From Klebsormidium nitens (Eukaryota > Streptophyta > Klebsormidiophyceae > Klebsormidiales > Klebsormidiaceae), in assembly GCA_000708835.1 (NCBI GenBank), contig DF237336.1, positions 49,976 to 76,733 on the forward strand: 26,758 nt of DNA, given 5' to 3'. The notes under the pieces are model-generated. The model did not search any database. It saw only the letters and a program-made list of their open reading frames with translations, and was not told the DNA's origin. The position numbers were made by a program, and so were the translations under genes. Positions 1 through 17,696 of the stretch are shown in pieces. Within the stretch, counting starts at the first letter, position 1. Each line of letters opens with the position of its first letter.

Positions 1-206
1 GGTCCGTCGACGGCGTCAAAAAGAAACTTAGGTGCGAACAACCTAACACACACACACACACACACTGTCACACACACACACACACACACAGGAAAGGAAG
101 AGCTCTGAAACCTGATTCAACGAAGAATACAAGTTCAAACAGAAGCCTGCTGAGCGCTTTCAATTCTTAATACTGGCCAATTGCAGCCCCATCAGTTTGG
201 GAAGCC
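1..206. other. Upstream flank of the TRM4/NSUN2 gene
   Basis: No coding evidence is visible. The stretch holds an interrupted CA-dinucleotide run (listed separately) and probably the 5' untranslated region of the methyltransferase gene that starts at 207. I see no convincing TATA box. The window edge prevents judging the full promoter. Confidence 0.5.
47..91. repeat. Interrupted (CA)n microsatellite
   Basis: About nine CA units, a short TGT interruption, then about eleven more CA units, directly readable in the sequence. It lies about 115 bases before the methyltransferase start codon, so it is probably in the promoter or 5' UTR. Such runs vary in length between individuals. Confidence 0.95.
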
Positions 207-8785
<8,579 letters not shown>

Positions 8786-10449
8786 GGATCTGCATTCTTG
8801 TGAATTGTGCCGGGTATGGAAGGACGATCTGGATTGGCTCAATGATACGGTTCACGACATCCTCCCCGTGTCCAGCAAATCAAAGTCAGTGTCCTGGACT
8901 CGAGGGTCCCACAAATGCTTGGTGAAGCAGTATGTCCATGGGCTCTCACCAAGCGCCTGCTGTCATCAAATGAATGATACGCATATTGCCGAATTGAAGG
9001 AACCACAAGATGTCCTCTGTCGCGACGCTGTGTATAGAACACCTTGCATGATACACTGAAGCCGCATATAGGCACACATGTGATGTTCATGTCCACATCG
9101 TACGAGGTTTTGCTCGGTCGATGAACCGACATATACCATCTTCCTGTTTCGATGGTCTCTTTTCAAGTACGCCGTAGCCAAATATAGGCCATATGCTTCT
9201 CATGCAATGGGCGTACATGATTGGTGTCTTTGTGGCTGAATTATGGCCGTCAAATGCTAGTCTTCTATTGCGAAGATGCTCTAGCAGCCATACATGAGTC
9301 CGGCCTGATTATGCATCTGTGACTCATCTAGCTGTAGCTCTCATTTGAGGTCGGTTTCTGTACAACTCTGCTTACATGGGACTACATACGAGAATGACGC
9401 ATTGAGACAGAGCACAGCTGTATAACATGCGGCTGTTCAACATTATTGCATCGATCCATCTGGCTCTATTCCTCAACACTCGATGGCATGTTCAGAATTT
9501 AGTGATTATGAGAAAGAACAGATACGTGCATCCAAAAGAAACTCGTGAAGAACTTTTATCAAAGGACTAGCTATATTCGGATTGTATTATCAAGATCAAT
9601 CAGATCAACAAACAAAGATCCCAACACCAGAACACGGCTCATGATCCAAATGCACGCGCAAGAACAACGAAGAAGTCTTCATTGCACAAGAGACTTATCT
9701 TCCATCATCAAGAAAATTGCGCATTGAAAGAGGTTTGCTGTGCAGCATTTCAGATCACTACATTGTAGTTGACTGGTAAATCTAATCTACAGAATGGCAC
9801 CAGATTGGACTCGCGGCGAGCAAACATTGCCTGACAGGAAAACAAAGCAGCACCACCAACAGGCAACAATTGCCAGCAATGCAGCAGACGCAAAGCCCAA
9901 GGCAAGGAGCCAGGCATCAGAATGTTCATTGATTTGCCACCATGACACGCAACCCGCATCCAAAAAACCCTTAATGTCCTCTTAGCCCAGCAGACAAAGG
10001 GAATTATGAAATGCCAAAATGAATGGACGCACATTGCATCAGAACATGAAACACCTGGAGTTACTGCATTAAGGCGTGCACCTGTTTATTGGCGTAAATT
10101 TTGTTTCTCAGACTAGTTCTCGTTCTAAGTCCACAAACACCGGGGCGCTCCTAGTTGTCCTAAAATTGGATGCCCCTGATCATACATGTACACGCTGCTC
10201 TTTGAACAACTGCCTACTGATACACGAGAACCAAGACTGCTGCCCTCCAGAACCAACAGAGTCAACCGCGCTGCTGATTTCCAGAGTGTCTGCACAGATC
10301 TTCCAACACGTCTACATTGCGCATCTGCCGCCTCGCCTAAGGCTACCCCCTTTCGCATTGCTTGATCAGGCACTGTGCTGCAGATTGAGTTGTTCCTGCA
10401 CCCCTCCCTGTTTGACTGAAACCTAAATTGTCTTCAATAATTTGCTTGA
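8786..10449. other. Intergenic region between convergent NSUN2 and S40 genes
   Basis: I see no gene here. The open frames on both strands are short, lack family motifs and have non-coding composition. The stretch should hold the 3' UTR of the methyltransferase gene on its left side and the 3' UTR of the minus-strand S40 gene on its right side. It is AT-richer than the exons. No repeat array, tRNA cloverleaf or mobile element was recognised. Confidence 0.6.
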
Positions 10450-11280
10450 TCAATCAAAGAACCCCGTCTGCTTGAGCACGGCATTCCTGACCTTCTTCGC
10501 ATCCCGCCCCTTCAGCGTCCTCCCTGCGCCTTCGTACACTGAAAACACCACCCCGCTCTCCGCATTCTGCCGAGCAATCAGCTCGTGGGGAGGCACAATC
10601 CTTCCCAGCTCCTCATCATCTGAGTCATTATCATCCTTGACCTTTCCATTCTCGTCCCGCTCTGCCAGCCTTCCCCACGCAGGGACATTCACAGGCGCCG
10701 ACTGCTGCACCATTGGCTGGGAATGGTCCCCCCTGGTGGGGATCATGCGCATCCCCGTGCTTGGCTGGCCAAAAATACGCTGCGGAGAGGCGTTTGCGTA
10801 GCTGCGGAAGGGGGAAAGCAGGGTCGTCCTGTGCTTGCTAACCGTATTCTCGTCGTTCCAGGAAGCCAATCCCAGGTCCCGTTCTCGTGCTCCCATCCAC
10901 CGCGGCTGTCTAGAAACCAATCGCATGCCGGTCCGCTCATCTTTTGAAAAGTTCAGCCCCTTGGCAACGGGCCCTTCCTGCTGCCAATCCCGCGCCTCGG
11001 TCGCCCAAACATCTTCCTCCCTCAACTCCCCCCCACTAGAAGACTCCGCTGGACCGTCCATGTCAGAGGCCCCTGACACGCTGGACGACGCCGAGTGGAT
11101 CCCAACTGGTGCGCCTCCACCCAACAGCTTTTCCATCCTGGACGAGGCATAGGATTCTAGACCATTCCCAAAGTACGTGGATGAAGAGGACGCGCCTTTC
11201 CTCGAATGCAGGGCAGTCATTACCGCAGACCCCGCCACCCCCAAGGAGTTCCCAGGCATGGCCAACGCAGATGCCGACAT
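10450..11280 (-). CDS. Senescence regulator S40 family (DUF584) protein
   Basis: Intronless 276-aa protein. The C-terminal 55 residues carry the S40 signature: IVPPHELIARQ (about 227-237), then FSVYEGAGRTLKGRD and VRNAVLKQTGFFD at the very end. This motif order and the C-terminal position match plant S40 proteins. Those are nuclear proteins linked to leaf senescence, dark, abscisic acid and stress responses; their biochemical activity is not established. The first 220 residues are Ser/Gly-rich and low-complexity, with a conserved-looking short segment around NVPAWGRLAE (about 200). The single-exon structure is usual for this family, and the length is at the longer end. The start at 11280 is the first Met in the frame. 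The gene converges with the methyltransferase gene and shows no functional link to it. Confidence 0.9.
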   Translation of the reverse strand: MSASALAMPGNSLGVAGSAVMTALHSRKGASSSSTYFGNGLESYASSRMEKLLGGGAPVGIHSASSSVSGASDMDGPAESSSGGELREEDVWATEARDWQQEGPVAKGLNFSKDERTGMRLVSRQPRWMGARERDLGLASWNDENTVSKHRTTLLSPFRSYANASPQRIFGQPSTGMRMIPTRGDHSQPMVQQSAPVNVPAWGRLAERDENGKVKDDNDSDDEELGRIVPPHELIARQNAESGVVFSVYEGAGRTLKGRDAKKVRNAVLKQTGFFD

Positions 11281-11941
11281 TCTACGGGACGCCGTTGCTT
11301 TATTGCCAGGGAAGCAGCCACCAAACAGCGTTCCTTCAACCTTGCAATCTCCAAACTTCAGAAGCTTCCCTTCGACAAATCTTTCTCCTTTTGAGCAGAT
11401 TGGCTGTGTCTGGAAGCAGGCTGGTACGTCACACGAGCGCCACGAGCGCCAGACTTGAGCTGCTTGGCTCCAAGCTTGTCTGCCTCGTCAAGATGGTGAT
11501 CGTCTGCGTCAGGCATCCCCGACAGCGGGCACCTGGCACGGCGCCGCATACCTAGGCATGTTTTTGGTCGCCCCTATTTCTGCCCGGTTGATGATTCAAT
11601 CTTTTGGCTTGACTTCGGAGTCGTACCTATGACGAAAAGACTGCGCTTCTGCGGGCTTCAACCGGGCCCACAGGCGGGTTCTGGCGCACTTGTAATCATT
11701 ATAGACTTTCTTGAACCAAATAGGGTGAGCTGACCTACGGTAGCTGGTTACGAGTTGGCTGTCGGGACCACTAACCCACCTACTTCTCCCTCGATTCCTT
11801 CCGGTGGTGGCTCACTGGTTAGAAGATAGGTTGAGAACATACCATTTTGGTTTGGGCATGGTCAACTACTGCTGAGAATCTTGATTGGCAGGCTTTGCTC
11901 CAATCAAAGAATCCAAAACCGTTCCAGGCTCCAGAAACATC

Positions 11942-11947
11942 CACGTG
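11942..11947. promoter_or_regulatory. G-box (CACGTG) about 660 bp upstream of the S40 start
   Basis: The sequence CCACGTGG is a perfect palindrome containing the G-box core bound by plant bZIP and bHLH factors (light and abscisic acid responses). Three further CACGTG cores lie farther upstream at 12775, 12966 and 13369. Use by the S40 gene is inference from position and from the known stress and senescence control of that family. Confidence 0.3.
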
Positions 11948-13106
11948 GTGGCCATGTGACCCATAGAAGTTTGTCTGACAGATACCCAAATCTTCGGAGG
12001 AGTAAAACTTTTGGAGCCGTCGGATTCGGATTGTCAGCAGAATATGGACGACGAAACGTATTTTCAGTAGCCCGCATGTTTGGCTGCCGGCATGTGCCCA
12101 CGGCCCTGCCAAGGTCGTTTACGCGCGCACTAAATACACTCAGGCCGCGCTGGCAGCGGGCGCGCAAACCCCGGTGGGGCGCCGGGGCCGCAGGCGACTC
12201 GCCGAGGGCCGCGTCCGGCGCGGCCCGGACCGTGACAGCCAGTTGGCGCGACCTTGCATTTCCCCCCAACTCCTCCTGGGTGCTCGCCCGCCGGATAAGC
12301 TATCGGCCATAGGGCCCGGAGCTTCCAGGAAGGTCCCCAGCCCCGACCATTACCACGCAGAGCCAGACCGTTGCCGCCTTGTGACCATTTACGAGACCCC
12401 TGCCCGCCCGGAAATATTGTGTATTGGGTCTTGCATAGGCATCGAGCCTGCCGTTCCTGAATGAAACGCTTCTGTGACGGTTTTTACCGATTTAGAGCAG
12501 CCTTTTGCACTCTTTCTAACCCACATAATCGAGCGCTACATCCCTCCGTTTTTCCACTTTCTCTGCTGACTTTCACAGAAAAGGAGCCTCCTCATGCTGG
12601 GCTCTTGCAGTTGAAAGCACTCCCTGGCGATCTCGGGCCTGGGCCTTCTATGCAATCTTGAGTCATGCATGGGCTCCAACGACGGAAAACCTGGCGACCG
12701 GTACGAAAATACTCACGGGCAGATGGGCACCGGCGCACTGTACGTTATCGAAATCGAACGCAGCCAAAACCGGGCACGTGCGCGGGCCCCCCAAAGCGGC
12801 GCCATACGGCGGATTTGACCCCCAAATGATCACTGGTCACACATGCTTTTTGTAAGTCCACGCAGGACCCGGTCGCCGATGGTAATTAATTTCGGCTGGA
12901 AAAGTTGGGTCGGTCACACTACCGGGTACCGGCCGGGGCTGCCAGTGGCCTGGTCGGGCAATTGCCACGTGACGCACTACCTGCTGGGCTGGTCAGGCCG
13001 GCCAGGCTGCCAGGACAAACACCCGGCGGTGAATCCAGGCGGCTGGTGGCGGAGTTTTCTGGCGAACCGACCCGGCGGCCTGGCTAGCGATTATTGTTTA
13101 GTGTGA

Positions 13107-13140
13107 TATTGTTTTATTGTTTTATTGTTTTATTGTTTTG
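13107..13140. repeat. (TTTTATTG)n microsatellite, about four copies
   Basis: An eight-base unit TTTTATTG is repeated about four times, readable directly. It lies in intergenic DNA at the edge of the GC-rich section. Confidence 0.9.
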
Positions 13141-13708
13141 CCTACTTTTCAGGCATGTGTGACCAGTGTAGTCTGGCTGCGCCACCCCCCTACGGGGGGA
13201 GGCATAGTAGCCAATATGGATCATACACTTCTGAGAGAAAGCGAACATGAATTGGAATTTTCCAAGCTCCTATGCACTTATACCCCTAGCGCACCTCCAG
13301 CCAACAACGAGTGATCTACCTTATCTTCTTGCAGCTCACAACTATGCATGCATGCACGAGCTGCGGGCCACGTGCATACATGTGAGATTTGTAGCAGCGC
13401 CGGGTATGCTCCTCGGGGTACCATCTGCGTACGCCCGGCCCGGCCGCGCAGTCACAGCCTGGCAGCACATTGCACATGCATCATGGCTGGCGGCATTGTG
13501 TGTTGCACATGCAATGAGTGTATATACTGATTGAGCCGATTGGCGCGACCTTACAACGACTCCCATCCAACTCACTGGCATGCGGAGACTCGCCTATCAC
13601 ATAAGCCATCCGCTTTAAAGGCCTGGCATGCGCGACTGAGGGCCAGGCACTAGATTTACCCTCACCGCGCTCTGACGTCCTGTTCCCATCCAATTCAGAG
13701 TTCAAGCC

Positions 13709-13764
13709 TGAGCCTTTCAATCAATCCGATCCTAAGTGAGCCTTTCAATCAATCCGATCCTAAG
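13709..13764. repeat. 28-bp perfect direct duplication
   Basis: Two adjacent identical 28-base units, at 13709-13736 and 13737-13764, each begin TGAGCCTTTC and end GATCCTAAG. The identity suggests a recent event. No function is visible. Confidence 0.95.
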
Positions 13765-14355
13765 AATTACAAAGCAGTCCCTCATGCTGAGTATGGTGGA
13801 GCCAAGAGTGCAGACCCAAGAATGAGAAGGTACTTGATGGGATGACCCGAGCACTCAGTAAGTATTTGGTAATTGGCTGTAGCACGCCTAGTCGCAAGAA
13901 TCGCTGGGGCAACATAATCACTGCATGGGACATACATCTGTATGCCAAACCGGACATGTGGTTGTTCCCCCGTTCGTGGGTTTCATCTTCATTTCGAAAA
14001 CCAATTTGCACTGCTGAATCCTGTGCCTGTATTGAGGGCGCAAAGCGAGGCCCCTTGAGCATGTTCAATGCATCATTACTACCAAGCTCGCTTCAATCTA
14101 CTGCAATCCGACTGAGGTTGCTAGCGTGGCCCAGTAATCGACGCTAAGAATGGGCACCTATGCAAACGAAACTAGCAAAGAGCAGAAAGTGGTTTAAGCT
14201 GCTGTCTCGCTTGCATTGATGTATGGCAAGAGCTCGTGAAGCAGATTCTCACGACGTCCGGATGATTACCTTCAGCTTACGAAGTACATGTTGCCGTACA
14301 CGCAACTTGCGCTCTTGAATAATTGCTCTCCGCACTCCAAACTCCTTCAACTCGG

Positions 14356-16909
14356 TCAACACTCGTTAGAATACTCTTCCATGATGGAAGCTTCCAATCC
14401 CTTATCATCTAGCATGACCATCCTCTTCTTGATACTCCGCTCTACTTCCTCCTCCGCCGCCTCCAGCTTGCGCTTGACGTCAGGCCAGGTCCATTCGCAA
14501 ACCCTCTCACCAACCGCGCACCGCAAAAGGCCCTCAACCAATTGCAATGGCTCGATCCTGACCCCCGATTCATGCCCTGGGACGAATGTCCGCACCTGTA
14601 AGCAAGCAATATCTCTAGATCTAGAGTATTCAGTTGAATCTTGTCATAAGGAGTGCTACGCTCCCAAGTCTTATTGCTCAATCAACTTTATACCCCATAT
14701 GTACTCTCCTCTAGCACAATCCCGTGTTCCTTCTTGAGTACCTTGCACTGAGAAAAAGTCATTGGGGTGACTGAACATGACCTTCTTTGATCCAGCAATG
14801 AAGACAAGATTGGGTCACCTCTTGCATGCTGTAGAGCGTTCCCACCGGGTACACCTTCGCCTCGGGCTTCGCATCGTACGTCTGGCGCAGCACTTGCCGC
14901 TGCCACTCGACTCTCTTCCTGATCCACGCCTTGTCGTCGGAACTGAAGTTGAGGAGGGACGCTTCGATGATGAAGCCGTCCTCCCCTATCTTGTATGTGC
15001 CTGCAGCGATTGTGGAGAAGTCAATGACGTGAGGGGAGAGCAGAAAACAGCCAGTGAAAAGCTCTACATTAAGCCAAGAGAACCATCTTCAATCTGGGCA
15101 ACACTAGAACAAAAACTTAACCAGCTTTGCCAGTTCAGTGGTAACCTCATCAGAAACAACCATTGAAGGTTGCCTGATCCTCCACAAATGTGAGGCTATC
15201 TAGTGCCGCCACATCAACACGACTCAAGATGCATGCATTCTGATCGTCGAAACATTGACCGAGTGAGCTAGGCAGAGCGACCTTGTGCTCAAGTGCCTGC
15301 CACACACACAATCCTGACTCTTGTAGCTTCCACATCATCCAGACCTGCGGCAGACCCATCTTGCGACATCAATTAGAGAAGACTGGCTGGAAGTCATCCA
15401 ATGGCCTTACCCTTAAGCTGAAACACCTCCCCCGCCCACTCCTTTAGATTAAAGCACAGACCGTAGATTGCTGACAGTCTCGCTGGCACTTTCTGTCCGT
15501 TCAACAGCGCATGGATGACCATGTACTTCGTCAGCTGCCAACGTCCCCCCGGCCCGTCCGCCCAATTCTGCCATGATATGACAGAAGGGGTTTCAAATCA
15601 GGGTACTTTAGCTTGCAGAATCCATATTGAGCAGAACAAAAGAACCCTTCAAAGCAAACCTTCTATTTTGCAACTAAGGCCCTGCATTCTCCCCTGCATC
15701 TTTTGCGGGGCCCATCCAAAGAACTGCAACATTGAGGTGCTAAGATACCTGCACCATATTGAAACTGCTGAGGGGTTGTCACACCTCAATTTCCATGCTC
15801 ATCTGCATCACCCTGAACTTGTCCTTCACGAAAGAGCAAAGATCAGAAATCATAAGCCTCCAAATTCACCAAATGCACATGGCCAATACGCCGGAAAAGA
15901 TGAACGCACCTTCAGAAGGAATGCTTTCATCTCCCAGATAAGCTTCGCACAGGTTGCATACTTGCGCGAACAGCCGGCTCGTCTGATCGCCTTGTCGATG
16001 ACACTGGCGAGCCAGTCCATGCTCTGGCGTCCAATGCCTTCCGTCGATTCGTGTTCCCACTCCGGCCCCCTGGAGCTGCCGGGTGAGTCGTCCTTGCTTG
16101 CTGCTTGTTCCTCTGTTGTTCCAGCACCAGCAGCCGCAGGGGGTGTAGTTCGCTCCTCCTTTGCAGAGACCTGCGAATGTTGGATCATGAACCACGACAT
16201 TAGAGGAGGACATTAGACGTGGAAAGCACGGGCCCAACAAGCAATGAGCAGCTTCCAATCTGCCTGTAGGCCAGCCAAAGTGGTCAAAAAATCTAGAAAC
16301 GCAAGCACAAGCGTGAGAAGCTCAGCTAAGGTGCGCAAGAGGTTGACTCAACAACGAGAATGACACGTTATGCGCTTGTTGAGAATTTTCACAACAGAAC
16401 GTATCCAGCTTCCTTTCAAAGGGACGCTTGCGCACATGAATCCATGCGTCTTTCTGGAATGAATCTTTTCAATCCTTCGAAGAGAAGACAACGCCTCTAC
16501 GCCAACCAAAAGAAACAAAGTCGTTGGAGAGCCTCTGAGCAAGCATATGAGTCACCTCTGGTGGCGCATCCACGCCTTCTTTGAAAGATGCACTGTCGTC
16601 TTCAGCGCCTTCAGCTTCGTCCACATCAGGCATGGCCAACTGACTCAGCAGAGTGACTAGCCCTTGAGTCCTGGTGCGATTGTTCATCTCGCCCCCAGTC
16701 GTTTTGACCACGTTTGCTGACCGTTCTAAGTCCCTTTGCATGAGTCTGCAAATCTCTTTCAACAGTGTGAAGTCCTTGACTCTGCCGCCCTCCCACGGGT
16801 TGTGTCGAAGATCCTTAGATCTCCTGAGCCGAATGCAGGGCCAATTCTGCTCAAAGATCTCCTGGTTCCAAGAGCTCGCTGGAACGTTGAAGGGCGACTT
16901 CAACGCCAT
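14356..16909 (-). CDS. Hypothetical protein, seven exons, family not recognised
   Basis: Exons on the minus strand, in transcript order: 16909-16556, 16170-15910, 15823-15785, 15567-15427, 15344-15161, 15000-14819, 14595-14356. All junctions are GT-AG and phase-consistent, giving about 466 aa. I do not recognise the family. Residues 1-118 contain a basic, Trp-containing start (WPCIRLRRS near 23-31). Exon 2 opens with a Ser/Thr/Ala/Pro-rich, probably disordered part, then a helical segment ending in WEMKAFLLK. Exon 4 has a compact Trp/Tyr-rich segment (RWQLTKYMVIHALLNG), and exon 6 a folded-looking stretch (GTYKIGEDGFIIEASLLNF). The C-terminus is a charged helix, probably a coiled coil (about 425-450). 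No signal peptide or membrane segment is seen. The 39-base exon 3 and the exon 4 donor (GTGTTT, against a stronger GTAAGG nine bases later that breaks the frame) are the weakest points. It is divergent to the primase-helicase gene. Confidence 0.55.
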
Positions 16910-17696
16910 CTTCTTACTTCAGGCGCAGACCAACTTGTGAAGCCTGAAGGTTCGGTACGGGTTGGGTATAGGAATGCTGGACCACATAGCCACCGCGGGA
17001 GGCTACCGTAGTGGCACGACTCATTCACACCACCCTCCCTCGAATAATTATTTTTTCCACTTTTCAGTTTTCACACCTGCCAAAACTCGATTTTGAGATT
17101 TTCTTTTTTGGTTGTTAACCCGGTCAAAAAGGGTTTTTTGACGCTTGATCAAGCCGCTAGCCTCACACAAGGCTAAAATAGCTATTTATGGTGTGAATGA
17201 GTCGTGCCACTACGGTACGTCCAGCATGCAGTGAGACTGGCAGTGAAGCTCAGCTGGCTCGATCGCGACGCGAACGCCGAAGGCCAAGGGACAGCAAGCC
17301 TGCTATATGAAGGTCGGTGGTAAATCTGGGCCACTCACAGGCCACAGGCCACTCTCAGCCTGAAGCTAATGAGAGTTTGCGCGGCGGACATCAAAAGGCA
17401 TGGTCAGCTTGCAAGTATGGCGTGAGGTGGCCGCAGCTCAAGGTGTTGGCAGAATGCTGGGTGCATTGCTGGCATGTGCCCTGTACTTTGCTTCTTCTAG
17501 AAACTTCGCAAGGCGACTCAGAAACCAGGTCACCAGTACAGGTGGCGCTGGCAAGATCTGGCGTTGTGCGGCGCCCTGCGGCAGAGCTTGTACCTGCTTC
17601 ATATGCTGCCAGGTGTCCCAAGAAGCAAGAAGATGCTTCTATGAGTCAGCATCTAGTCAGCAGTTGGTGACTCAGCACAATTGGCGGCGGCATCCA
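16910..17696. other. Divergent intergenic region with MITE insertion
   Basis: This separates the unknown minus-strand gene from the plus-strand primase-helicase gene, so it probably holds both promoters. A complete miniature transposon occupies 17006-17215, only 97 bases before the start codon of the minus-strand gene. An open plus frame runs from an ATG at 17400 into the first primase-helicase exon and could be an extended N-terminus, but its composition is not persuasive. Confidence 0.5.
17006..17215. mobile_element. MITE, Tc1/mariner-like by TA flanks, 210 bp
   Basis: The left arm 17006-17032 and right arm 17189-17215 are perfect 27-bp inverted repeats beginning CCGTAGTGGCACGACTCATT. The dinucleotide TA lies directly outside both ends (17004-17005 and 17216-17217), as expected for a TA target duplication of the Tc1/mariner superfamily. 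The interior of about 156 bp is AT-rich with T runs and has no coding capacity, so the element is non-autonomous. Perfect arms suggest fairly recent insertion. Superfamily assignment rests only on TA, and a PIF/Harbinger-type element with a three-base target is the alternative. Confidence 0.85.

Larger units (their letters stand above)
11281..14355. other. Long intergenic region upstream of the S40 gene
   Basis: About 3.1 kb with no convincing gene. It holds the promoter of the minus-strand S40 gene at its left end and the 3' end of the unknown minus-strand gene at its right end. A markedly GC-rich part lies near 12130-12330, and G-box palindromes CACGTG occur at 11942, 12775, 12966 and 13369. 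A TTTTATTG microsatellite and a 28-bp direct duplication are listed separately. Open frames across the GC-rich section exist in several frames on both strands and look compositional. Confidence 0.6.

Noticed and set aside
11881-12312. 143-codon plus-strand frame in the intergenic region
   Set aside because: Open only because of the GC-rich section; Arg-rich, no motif, with equally open frames on the opposite strand.
15515-16216. 233-codon plus-strand open frame
   Set aside because: Antisense to exons 2-4 of the unknown minus-strand gene, whose own frames join in phase across splice sites; this frame does not resemble a protein family.
17006-17215. Transcription terminator or large regulatory hairpin
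   Set aside because: Perfect 27-bp ends with TA on both flanks and an AT-rich non-coding centre are better explained as a miniature transposon.
17400-17696. N-terminal extension of the primase-helicase from the ATG at 17400
   Set aside because: In frame but Cys/Arg-rich and unlike the rest of the protein; kept only as an alternative start, not as the call.
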